A stretch of 64,000 bases of DNA from Paracyclopina nana (lineage: Eukaryota > Arthropoda > Copepoda > Cyclopoida > Cyclopettidae): positions 1,138,501 through 1,202,500 of the forward strand of contig JAGUCH010000007.1 in assembly GCA_019096065.1 (NCBI GenBank). The letters are read 5' to 3'. The stretch's first letter is position 1; each line of letters begins with the position of its first letter. Under the pieces are notes generated by a model. It saw nothing but the letters and a program-made list of their open reading frames with translations, did no database searches and was not told where the DNA came from. The position numbers and the translations under genes were made by a program. Shown piece after piece: positions 47,801 to 59,800 of the stretch.

Positions 47801-50800
47801 CCTCTTCGTCCGAGTCATCGTCGTGATTTTTAGCACTGTTTTTCTCGTAGAATGGAGGGAGCATTATGCGGGCTGATTCCTCATCTGACGCGCTCTCAGC
47901 ACTGAGCTTGCCAATGACCATACTTTGGGTTTTTCGTGTATATAAAAAAAGAACTACATTCAGCTTGGAGCTAGCTTTGCAGTTTTGCAACAACTTGGCA
48001 CAACAATGGCAAAAAACTACTAACAGGAGTTGCTGCCATGCACTAAAAAAGCTGGCCCTGCTCGCATACGCACACACACACACTTTTATTATACAAGTCT
48101 GCTGCTGCCGCTATAAGGCATGCATGCAAACAACAACAGCTGACTTGGCTCGACGTCTACTACCCTTTTTTTCCGTGCTGTAGTTGTAGAATTCATCACA
48201 AAGACTTTGTGGCTGTAGTATCAAAAAATGTACCTGGACATGCATGCACCGCCTTCGAATAAGCAGCAGCTCCTATACCTCGCATGCCTTATACCTATGC
48301 CATAGCAGTAATAATAATAAGGCTGGATTTGAGGAAAACAGCTTGCAATTTCCATCAAAAATGCACATTTTATACAACATGATCATTTACAACAGTGCAA
48401 AAATGGAAGACAGCCGTGAGCTGGCTGTCAAAATTGCAATATTTGATTATTGAACATTTTTTAAATGAACTCGTCATTTTTCCTCGATTTGAGGCGATTT
48501 TCCCTTGATGCTTTTTTGACCATTTTTTGAACATTTCTCAATGTTTGGTCCCTTTATTTTTCCCCAATAACTTTTTTTGCGCCAATTAAATTCCCACAAA
48601 AAAAAGAAGGAAAAACGCTGTTTTTTTCGAGTACTTTCGCTGAAATCGAGCGGGCGGGTCGTCCACATTGCAATTTATGTGGCCCACTTGAAAAAAAGCT
48701 TGAACTTGCGGCTTGATTTATGTGATATGCACTTTGTCTGCCGCGATTTTTTGCCACCCCACCGCATTTCATGCGAGAGTGAGAGCGAAGTCATCCTCGC
48801 CGCAAATTCGCAACGGCAAAAAAACAACAACAACAAACGCCACGTGGTCAACTATTTTTTACGCGAAATCGAAAGAGGCAAATGATTATTGGGGCAAAGT
48901 TCCATGACCGAGTCCAATGACTTATACGCTATATTGAGCCAGACAGTCTGGAATCCACTTGACTACAGAAAGGCTATTGCCCCACACTCGAGGGGCCGGC
49001 AACAAAGCAGTTATGCCTCGCCAATGGCTTGTTGTTTAGCAGCGACTTCCTCGATCGCGCGTAAAAAGCGCCATAAATCAACGTCTTTAATCTAATTTTA
49101 CAAAAGTCAAAAAATGGAAAAAAAAACAATCTTAAAAAGGGCCGCGGGTGAACATTGGCCGGTTTTGTTGTTTTCCAGCTTTTTTGGGGCCGCTGCTGAT
49201 GCAGTAAAAATAGTTGAAAAAGATCTGGATTGGCCGCGTGTACATTTTACGGCCGCGCTCTTTGTGACGTGATGTCAGAACCCCGACAGTCTGGGGCTGA
49301 TCCGTCTGACAACGAAAATCATCTCTCATCGCGTGAATGCCTCGATCTCCAAAAAATAACCCCCCGTTTCAGCATCAGACACCTCGAGTCAAGGAACGAA
49401 AAATGAAACAAAGCATCAGACGGCAATAATTGTTGCGGCGCGCAGACGCCTCTAATGAATTGTCAAACGGCTTTTTCACCTTAATTTTTTCCGGTATTTT
49501 TTTCATAGTATTTTGTATGCCAATAGGAAAGTCGAATTTTTGGAGATTTTAAAAACCCGGGTGATTGGGGCAAAAAGAGACCAAATTGAATTTTGTGAGC
49601 TGGAAAAAAGGGCTTGAACTATTTATTTCCAAGAAGCTGGAGCGACAACTTTGGTTGGAACGGTCGACTGGATGCTCAGGTCCACCAGGATTTTCTTATC
49701 TTGGCTACTCATCAAGTGAGGGAAAAAACCCTTTTTTACAACCTAGGGGCCCTAACCTGGCATATACGGAGTACCATTGCCTCTCTTTCGGATCATTCAA
49801 ACGGACCAGGTCCAAAATTCCCGAATTTTCAACCTCCTTTTCAAAAAATGCCAATTGCATCGTAGTGCCGCATTCGGCCGCTAGATGGCGCGCGGAGCTC
49901 GAATGGCGACGTTTCGCGGAACGTCAGAAGCGGCGGGCGCTTATAAGTGGAAGGGAGATAATTTCCCTGAGCAAATAAAGGGTTTCACATGCGATGGCGG
50001 GGCCATAAAAAAACTATTACTTTATGGCTGAACTTCCCCTTGCCTCGACTCATCAAAATAATGAACTTTTATGCCATACGTGACATCCTCGAATTTCTGC
50101 ACACATCCAAAAGCTACTTTCATTAATTGTTTCCCTATATGTAAACCACGGATTCTTGCACTTTTCTTTTCTCAGTCATCGTGGCTTTGAAGAATGATCT
50201 GATTTTTTTTTGGCAATGAAACGTTTTCAAATCTCGCTAATGAGTAATGAGACTCGGTTGCTTTGCCCTCTTATTTTTATCAGTTTACAAGACTGAAAAC
50301 AACACGCTTACACCAATAAAATTTAAATCACTTTTATCGTACATTTTGCAGTATGTATGCTTTCTAATTTCAGCTTTGAAACCCAATTAAAACTATGTCG
50401 TAGCAACGCTTTAAAAAAGTCGCTTTCTTTTATCGCACTTTTCAGTTAGCAGCACTGAAAGAGCGCTCCAAAGGCGCAAAGATCTTCCAGACAAGTTTTC
50501 CACTTTGAACATTGCTGAACATTTTTGTGTACCTTTTCTCTGCGATTATCCTCGTTAATGTTATTCTCCTGCCCGGGGCTCTCAGGCACGACAAAAGGCC
50601 TGAAATTCTGCTGATGCTGCTGCTGATGGTGATGTTCCAATTTCAAATTCATGGTCATGACCCCTCCATAATGTCCAGTCGGTCTCACAACTGTGTTCGA
50701 AGAGGGACTACTTTCTGTCGACGAATTTCCTCCGCCATTGCCCACTTCCAGCCTGGTGATGGATGGGTCATTGGTGGGGTCAGCACTGGCCGCGAATCGC

Positions 50801-53800
50801 ATCAAGTGCGAATAGGGCGCGTACATGTTATCCAAAAGTGCCATTTTCCGAGCCTTCTTCACTCACTAATGGTTTGCCATGGAATGAAGCTTTTTTTTCA
50901 CGTGTTGCTCTCCCTCGCATATGCACGTACGCGCTTACTACATTTCACATGTGTGACATGTGGGAAAATTGCCGCCCTTGCTGCTTTTGGGCGCCTTTTC
51001 CACCATGGGCGATGGTACAAGTCCCGTGGGTATGGCAGGTGATAACATCACCACTCTGGGGCATTAGTATGCGAAAACGCGCGCGCGCGTTTCTCCAATT
51101 ACTTAGGTTGAAACGTGATGATATTACTTGAAATCATATGTTGTTAGACCATGGTAACAGGTGTATGTCGGTCTTTTTCCTTATAACAACATTTACCATT
51201 TTTTTAAATCTGATTTTATGAAGTGTGAATTGGGACTTGCAGCATGTAATTTAATGAGGAAATTAATTTAGGGAAGACTAATGTCGAAGATTGATGGGTA
51301 GAAATGTTCAGCAATGTTCATGTTGGAAAACTTCATGCGAAGATAGTTTTGCCTTCAATGCGCTCTTTCATTATTGAGGACTGAAAGTAGCACGCAAAGA
51401 AAGCGATATCTTTTGTCGTCATACATTTTAACTTTAAAAACATATAGAAACGGATATTGAATTGGACATCCTTTTCACTGTGTTGATTGGAAAAAATATG
51501 GTGCAAAAAATCAGCGATAGTTTTATGCGATAAAAAAAGTAGAGCAATTTCAGTTTAGAAAACTGATAGAATACTGAGAGAAAGCAACCAAGTCTCATTA
51601 CTCATTTGTGTCAATTGGAAGCAGTTTCATTGGCATAAAAATTGTAGTACAGTTTGAGATAAATTAGAGCGATTTAAGAGTGTACTAAAGTGTGCTAAAA
51701 CATGGTTAATTTATGCAGTAGTCACAATAGGTTGACCATTCAATTCATAACAAAGGTTTTTGTGCACGCACGAGCGAGTGCAGCGAAATTAAGTGTGGCG
51801 GTGGTCAAAATTGGTGTCACGTAGTGATTTCAATGCTCGTGCTAAATTCCGTGACTGGGGTTGAAAATTCGCCCCTAGGGGGTGAGGCAAAATTGCTCGT
51901 ACGTGATTTTGTCACCCTGCTACTTTTTTCACCTCCAATTTGCCAACATTGAGAAACAAAGGTGGCAGCTTTTTCCCAAAAAAAATAATGATAGCAAATG
52001 TGGTTTAAGGCCACATTTGCTATATTTTTCAAATAACAGATGCCGAAATTGTATCTGCATATAAATATATGTGCTGCTTTCCCTTTTTTGCTATATGGCA
52101 TTTTTTGCCTTTGAAGCCTTTAGAAAATCAATCGAATCGAATATGTGAGAGAAAAAACAGGATCATGTGAAAAAAATGCTGAAATGCAAATTCAGCTGCT
52201 GATTTGCATTGGGGAAAAAAGTGATTTTCAATCAGATCGCTGCGATTAACAATTGAGGGTAAAAATGCTCATTTGAATTTTCCCCCCTTTTTATTCAAAT
52301 GCAATCCACACATTCCATCTGCCTGAATTTTCATGCACGTTTGCATTTTGAGGAACCCTTTTCGGAAATCCTCAAAATGTAGTGGTAGTAGTACTAAGCA
52401 TATGCATGTAGATTTGGAGAGTAGCGTCACCTATTTGCATGATTTTTCCTGGGAAAGAAAAAGGCGCGCGCAAAACATGCATAATAATCATCACATCCAT
52501 GCCGCATGACTTGGCACTTTTTGTGTCAAAACACATCCAAGCTGATTTCAGCTGACCGCCTTTTCTAACTTTTTGCAATGATAAAAATCTTGACGTGAAG
52601 CTACTTAATTGTAGATAATTTCATTTCAGTATTGAGAACTGAAAAGAAGACTTGACGTTGATAATCAATTCTCATCAGATATTTGTTAGGCTGTTTGCAG
52701 TTTATCCGTCAAAAAAATCCCATTGAATTATAAAAACAGCACTGATTTCAGCTGACATAATTGCCGTTTTCTAAGTTATCGACTCTGAAAATCTTGACGT
52801 TAAACAAATAAAAAGATGAAAATTACATTTCAGTATCAATAACTGAAAAGTAGAGTTGAAGTTGGAAATTTCAGTATCAATAACTGAAAAGTAGAGTTGA
52901 AGTTGGAAATCAATTCTCATCAGGGATTTGTATGGCTTTCAGCAGTTTATGGGTCAAAAAAATACTTTTTTTTTGCAATGATGAAAATCTTGATGTGGAG
53001 TAAATCAATAGTTGAAAATTTCATTTCAGTATCGAGAACTGAAAAGTAGAGTGGAAGTTGGAAATCAAGTCTCATTAGGGATTTATTTGGCTTGTCCACG
53101 TTAGTTCATTCAAAAAATCCGGATGAATGACAAAAATATCGCCGGATGGATTCCAATGACATCAGAGTAGTTTTTCCCAGATTTCTACAAATCTCCGTCA
53201 TCAGGCTGCATATGGTGATATGTACAAAAGAATGCCAGAATTCTCACGACCCAAGCTGCAATTGTTGCTGAAAAGCATCATTTGCACAATGGGCTATAAT
53301 AGCTATAGCCACCCTCACAACACATCTGCTCAAAACCATTTAGTAGCATTACAGGGCCAAATACCATCAGTTGTAGCATTGGTCAAAGGCACTGACCACT
53401 CTGTGGTCATTGTCCAGTGGAGCTCGTGCGTGAAATGGTTCGACTTTTTAAGCACTTGAGCAAAACAGGTGCCACTGTTGGATTTCACAAAGGGGTCAAT
53501 TTACAACAACAGAGCATGGACCTCATTGTGTGCTGGAACTGAGGGTGCAACAATTAGCCAAAAAAGTGCAACACACTCGGAGCTGCAGCAAAAAATGCTT
53601 AATGCCCTGAAAAAACCACCACCACCCCATGATCACATGTGTCACAATTCAATTATCGCAATGCAATGTTTAAAGCTAATGCTCTTACTGGTTTTTTTTT
53701 GTAAACTACAGCATTTTCTTGACGAAGAAACTACACAGAGTCAAACTAATCACTAATGAGACTTGATTGAGTAACTTGCACTTTTACTTTCAGTCCATCG

Positions 53801-56800
53801 AACTGAAATGAAATTTAACACAATTCAGTTGCTGCACGTTCATATTTATTTTTCAGATACTACATCGATAATTTCAGAGAATTTTTTTGAACAGAATCAA
53901 AGTAATCACTACTGAGACTTGTATATGAGTAACTTGCATTTTCATTTTCAGTATGTCGCACTGAAATGAAATTTAACACAATTCAGTTGCTGCACATTCA
54001 TATTTATTTTTCGGATACTACATCGATGATTTCAGAGCATTGTTCAAAGTGAATGCTATTAGTTGTTTTCTGTAAACTACATCATTTTTCTGGCGAAGAA
54101 ACTGCACATAGACAAACTAATCACTAATGAGACTTTATGAGCAACTTGCATTTTCAATTTCAGTACACCACACTGAAATGAAATTTAACACATTTAAGTT
54201 GCTGCACGTTCATATTTATTTTTTCAGATACTACATCGATATAGCAGCAGTTTGCACAAAGACTTATACAGTCATAACTAGGTTTTTATGGCTGAAAATC
54301 CTGCTTTAACTCTCACAAAAAAGCAGCAGCTCCCTTCTTTTTTACGTACTACTACTGTACATCATAGCTGCAAAATACAGCTATGACAAATTGATAAAAA
54401 TACTATGGCAAAAACAGGTTATTTTGCTTTTTGCACTTGAAATCGACCTTTGTTTTTTGGTCCCATTTCAAGCTCCAACATCAAATGAAGGGTCTAAACA
54501 AAGCCATGGACGTAATTAGGATTTTCCCAAAGCTTTTGAAGGCAACAATGATGAAAAGGAGCATGAATATGCATCAACTTGATCAGCTGTAACTATGTGT
54601 AGTGAGCCGAACCCCAAAAATACAGAAGAATTAGCATAAAGCCGCGTCACACACACACACAACTGCAGTATATAGCTTTTTTCCCACCAAATTAGAATGT
54701 TTATGACTAACATCATCAGCTGGAGCCGAAGCAGCAGCATTTTTGGCCCCAAAAAACATCTGCTGCTTTCTTCCAATTTTGTTTATCAATGGGCGGGAAT
54801 CAAACTTGAGCATGAAAGCGTGAAAATGATCAATTATAGAATCTGCATGGGAACGCAAAAATTCAGGCTCCCACTAATCCGGATGTCATAATGCACTTTT
54901 AATGAAAAAGTTGAAACAGATGGTAGCTTTAAAAAAATGGTCAATTCTTTAAAATCAGCCCTGTAAATTTTTTTTCAAAATTAGGTGAGAAAATTCAAAA
55001 GATTGTTTACAGTGGGCATAAAGCCATTAAATTGATTGGCAGGTATCAAAACAGAGCTCAGGCCATCCGTTCGATCCATCACCCCTTTGTTTAAAAGCGC
55101 GGGTAATTATAAAAATAATGTACTAGTACGCGTCCCACTTTCTTCTGTTTTCAGCGAAGATAGATGGATAATTCTTCATTATTTTTCCGCCAAAAAAACC
55201 ACGCGGCAATCATTAATCAAAAAAGGCTGCACCATCATCATTATTACTTTCAGTATTGCTATTATTACAGAGAACGAGAAATGCTGTACATTAGCCGCGC
55301 GTCCCAATCGCCAATTCAGACTTGGCGCCCGATCCGTCAGAACCGAGCGGCAAAAAAGTGGGCACCACCTTGGCAACAACAAAGAAATTCATCGGAGGAG
55401 CAAAAAGGGCCAAAAATAAATATGCTGAGTCATCCTTGCGCTGCTGTCTAATTTCGCGGGAAATTGAGACGCATTGGAGCAATTAAAACTCGAGGGGAAA
55501 TCGATCTGTCAGCCGAGCAAAAGGGCTGAAAATGTCGGGGAAATTGGCTTTTGAATATGTGTGTGTGTGATATGGAATGAGCAAAAAGTGGCGCTTTTTA
55601 CAAGCCAAGGGTGGTCCATATGCAGTCAAGGACTGGAGAAAAAAGTGCTGGAATTCCACCGAGGAGTAAAAAACTCGTCAAAGCCGGAAAAGAAATCTTG
55701 CGGAGGATGGCCAGCAAAAAACCGTTCAACCCACTGACTGGATAATCATTGCTAAGAAAACCGTTCACCAAATCCGTTAATTTAACGCGCCATTGTTTCC
55801 AGCTCACTTTTTAAAAGAGGTTCTATTTATAATTTGATTTTAATATTGAAAAAATCCTTGTAGTCTTTATTTTTAAAAAAATCTAGTTTCTTGGATGCGC
55901 GCTGAACATTTTGAATAGGCCACTGTGCACAATTTTAAAAGGGGGGAATGCTCTTGATGAAGCTGCTGATGATTGACGACAAACTTGCAGATCAATTTTC
56001 AGTTAACATTTGTCGACGCGAGGAAAAAAGTTGGGCTTGCCCTACTTTCTAAAAATCCGTTTTTAAAGCATATATCTGAATTGTTGAATAAAAACAATAT
56101 TTCCTTGCTGTTTTGTGCCCGGCCAATCGAATCATATTTGCCATGTATGCCAAAAAGTGCGGAATTAGTTGGCCTATTTGCAGCAGCGAACCGCCAATTT
56201 TAAGGCCCCAAGGCAAACTGCATTATTGCATATTTCTGCTTAAGAAAAATCCAAACATTTTTTAAATGGCCTCCCCTGAAAAATATTTTTAGTGAAAATT
56301 GGGCCTTTTTTTAAATGACGCTTCTCTTTCATATTAAGAGCTCTAAATGAACTGTAGAGTAGCAAAAAACAAGTCCACATTAATTTCGCATTAATCAATG
56401 CGACGAGAATGCAAACAGTAATTTGATTGCAGCTGCTATTAAGAAAAATCGTGAAATCTGTACACACAAGTGCAAATTTTCATCGTTGTTGATTAATGGC
56501 CGAATTGGCGATGATCAGAACTGAAGATTTCATTGTTGACTAATCGATGTCTAACTAATAACACTCTCTTTATGTGGAACTCGCAATAGTACGCCCATAT
56601 TGCAAAATCCACATAATTTTTTCGTTCGCGTGATGAGCAAAGATGTTGTGCAGAACCACGTTGCAATTTTTGCAATTTTTGCAATTTTTGCCAGCACAGC
56701 TACTCAAATCATACAGCCATTTTTTTCTGGGAAAAATTGCCTTTCAATGGAGCAACCCTTTTTGGAAATTCAATAAATTCGTGGGAAAAAGCCTTAAAAT

Positions 56801-59800
56801 CGCCGAAATTCGTCGGCGTCGCGTCGGGACGCGCTCAATTTCCGTGATATCAATGAATTTTGAGCATTTCCAAAAAGGGGTGAATTTTTTGTTCCCGTAT
56901 TGTATTTATTCACTTGCATTGGAATTCAATAAAGTCCCAAATCTGCCATGAAACATTTTTTTTGGGGCGGAAAAAGGCAACCATTTTTTAGTAGTTAAAC
57001 TTTGAGCAATAAAATGCTGCGTAAAAAATCAATTTCTCTAACTTTTTCGTTATTTCAAAGTCCTAGACAATTTTAAAAGATCAGCTGATTTTTAGGTGGA
57101 ATTTTTTTAAAAAATGAGGTTTTTCTTAAAGCACTGAAATTATTGAAAATTTGCCTTTATCAGTAATGATAATCAGCAAGATAAGGGAAAAATGTCAACG
57201 GAAGCAAGACGAAATTGGAGAAGCCCTCGGGAGAGATTTCTTTAGAAAGCTCCAAATTGAAGCCGAAAAATCGAGGAAAAGGGGCAACAATTTTTTTCCC
57301 ACATTCCAACTCTCGGCAATTGATTGTTCCCCAAATAGTAGAAAAGCCGTAGTAGGATTTTGATATCAGAATCACATTTTCCCGAACTGTGGAAATTCTT
57401 TTGTTGTACATGTTGCATCTGCAGTTGAGCATCATGGAGTGATCAGCTGCTTTGAGAAAAGCCTGGGAAGAATTTCCAGGCCAAATGTAATAATTGACTT
57501 TTTCGAATGAGTGTGCAAAAATAGTCGTCGTGGACCCAAGAAAGAAAATATTGGAATGTGAGTGAGCAAACAATGATGGATCTTTTTTTGACGTCAGCAG
57601 CAAGCCTTCTACTTCTACTACATTTGTGCAATGCACACACAAAAATACACTGTGTGTGTGTCTTTAAAAAAACCACTTTCATTTTTGTTACTGCTCAAAA
57701 AAGAACTTTGTCAGCTGTTTGTTTACATTTCTGATAGCTTAACCTGTCTCAGGAAACATGCAAGTCAGGTCAGCTGTTTGTTTACTAAAAAATTTGACCT
57801 CAAGTTGTCGCTTTTAAAGCAACCAATTTATATTTAGTTTTTTTCAGGCAAAAGTCAGCTGTTTGTTTACCAACAACAAATCAGCTGAAGGCTTCTGCTG
57901 CAATATTCAAGTGATGACATGAGTTTTGCTTTGACCACATGTTTTTGTCAGCTGTTTGTTTAGTTATGATCAACTGATGACTTCTGCTTTTTGTCAGCTG
58001 TTTGTTTACAAAGTCACATAATCTTCTACCATAGTATGCTCTGTAAGCGAAAATTCCAAGTTGACTTATTTTCATGTCAGCTGTTTGTTTACGCATAAAT
58101 CTGGCCACATTTTGATAAGGGTCAAACTCTTTTTTTATCAATCTTTTTACTGTTAATGATGGCATAAAAAGAGCAACAGCTGCCACCACATTGTTGTCAT
58201 CAAGTTCACATTATTGGAAACACTTTTAATGGACTACACATTATTAGAGCACCTGCAGCTCCAAAGTGGAAAAAAGAGCCGAAAAATCAGATAAGGAGCC
58301 ACATTTTCGCATTATTATTATCATCAAGAATAGAGAAATGACTATCAATGTCCTTACCATAGAATCTGCCATTTGCTGCCTGCTCACCTACAATTATAAC
58401 AAAGCAAACATTTTAGCGAGTGGATCCCCAGTGTGCCACGCTGTGAAAGCCAATAGTGAGAATGCAGCAATTTTTTGGCCTTATGCCATCATCTTCTCTT
58501 TCACATTTTAGATCGATTACTTTCTTTCAGTGCCCAGACTAGGCCTAGGGCGCCGTGGAAATTATCGATACTTAAAAAATTGTTTCTTATTATAATGCGT
58601 GACCTATTTTCGGGGCTGGGCCAAGTTTGACGGGACTCTGGCAATAGATGATGTAGTAAAGGGCTAAGAGAGACCAAAAGTGATGGATGACTTTTCATGG
58701 GCCTGGCAAACTTGAAACTCAAGCATGGTGATCTCTCTACATGAGCAACGCCATTTCATAATCAGCACATGATTCTAATCAGCATTCCCGGCTCTCGGTG
58801 CAGATTTGTAAACAAAAACAAACATTTGACCCGTGCGCGCGCCCGAGAATGTAAATAAAACATTTGACCCGTATGCTCATGAATGTAAACAAAAGTGTTT
58901 TGAAGTTTTTAAAGAGTCTCAAGAATCTCATGAAGGTGAAAAATTAGGCAGGTATTTTTGAAAGAAGACAAATATTTGACCAGTATGCTGATGCTCGAAA
59001 AAGAGTTGCATGCTACCTGCAGCCAATTATTCATTTTTCAAATGGTGCCAAAAAGTGATTTCAGGGTGTGGCTCACTATACTTTTTTTGCTCACTCAATT
59101 ATGGGTGGTAGCTTTGTGATTTTCCAAGGAGATCAAGCCACTTAGAAATGTGTGTATGGAGCTTCGAAAAAAGGCAAGCCATCATTTTTTTTCAATACTC
59201 AGTGCCTTAAAAAAAGTGCCTCGAGTTGATGACAAATGGGGAAAAATGCGACAGTTGTGATACTTCTTCATTAGGGAAGATATATATCACATTAAAGGTC
59301 TTAATTAATGACACTTTTTGACGAATTTGCCTAATCAAAGTGTGTGAAAAACTGATATCGAAATCTGTAATTATGGAGCAGGAAACGCCGCACAACAAAA
59401 CAGCAGCGGTAATATTTTCTCGAGTTATCAAAATATCCGAAATTATTTTACGACTGTTGTTTTTACGCGTAATGGCGAACGTCACGCGATGCTCGCGTCC
59501 AAATTGTTAAAGAAGTCCGAATGAAACGTAGCGGAACTTTCAAACGGTTCCAATCACGCAACCCCAAAAACTCATCAACATTCACCATCCATGAAAATCT
59601 TTCGTAAGCACAACATTTGCATTGCACTTTAAGTTTCAGTCCTGAAAACTGACACAGAATTTGAGCTGAGACAATCAAGTCTCATTAATTATCGAGCATC
59701 ATTTTCCATTAAATCAGTTTTACATCGTTTTTCAGTTGGCAAAGTTCATTAATCTTAGCTAGAAAAACACGACGTTGCGTTGATTTAATTGACATCCATC

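Larger units (their letters stand above)
47922..50532 (-). other. Intron DNA between the two alternative first exons
   Basis: Noncoding, with several CpG-bearing patches, CA repeats near 48070 and a 7-7-7 palindrome at 50440-50460. The CTCF-like word CCGCTAGATGGCGC is at 49879-49892. The 137-codon ORF at 49565-49978 has no protein-like features. Confidence 0.45.
53666..54246. repeat. Three tandem units carrying palindromes
   Basis: Units start near 53666, 53880 and 54036. Shared words in order: GTAAACTACA, GACGAAGAAACT (units 1 and 3), AATCACTAATGAGACTT, TAACTTGCA, the palindrome, AATGAAATTTAACACA, TTGCTGCACGTTCATATTTA and GATACTACATCGAT. The middle unit lacks the first part. Confidence 0.85.

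Noticed and set aside
49565-49978. 137-codon ORF in the zinc-finger intron
   Set aside because: Composition is not protein-like and no splice junction joins it to the gene; possibly chance in a CG-richer patch.
52624-53044. Recursive-splicing ratchet sites at TTTCAGTATCG
   Set aside because: Ratchet points need AG directly followed by a GT donor; here AG is followed by TATCG, and copies occur in both orientations relative to the gene. Kept only as a minor alternative for the acceptor-like half.
59725-59750. TTTCAGTTGGCAAAGTTCAT as a palindrome
   Set aside because: Right arm is degraded beyond recognition.
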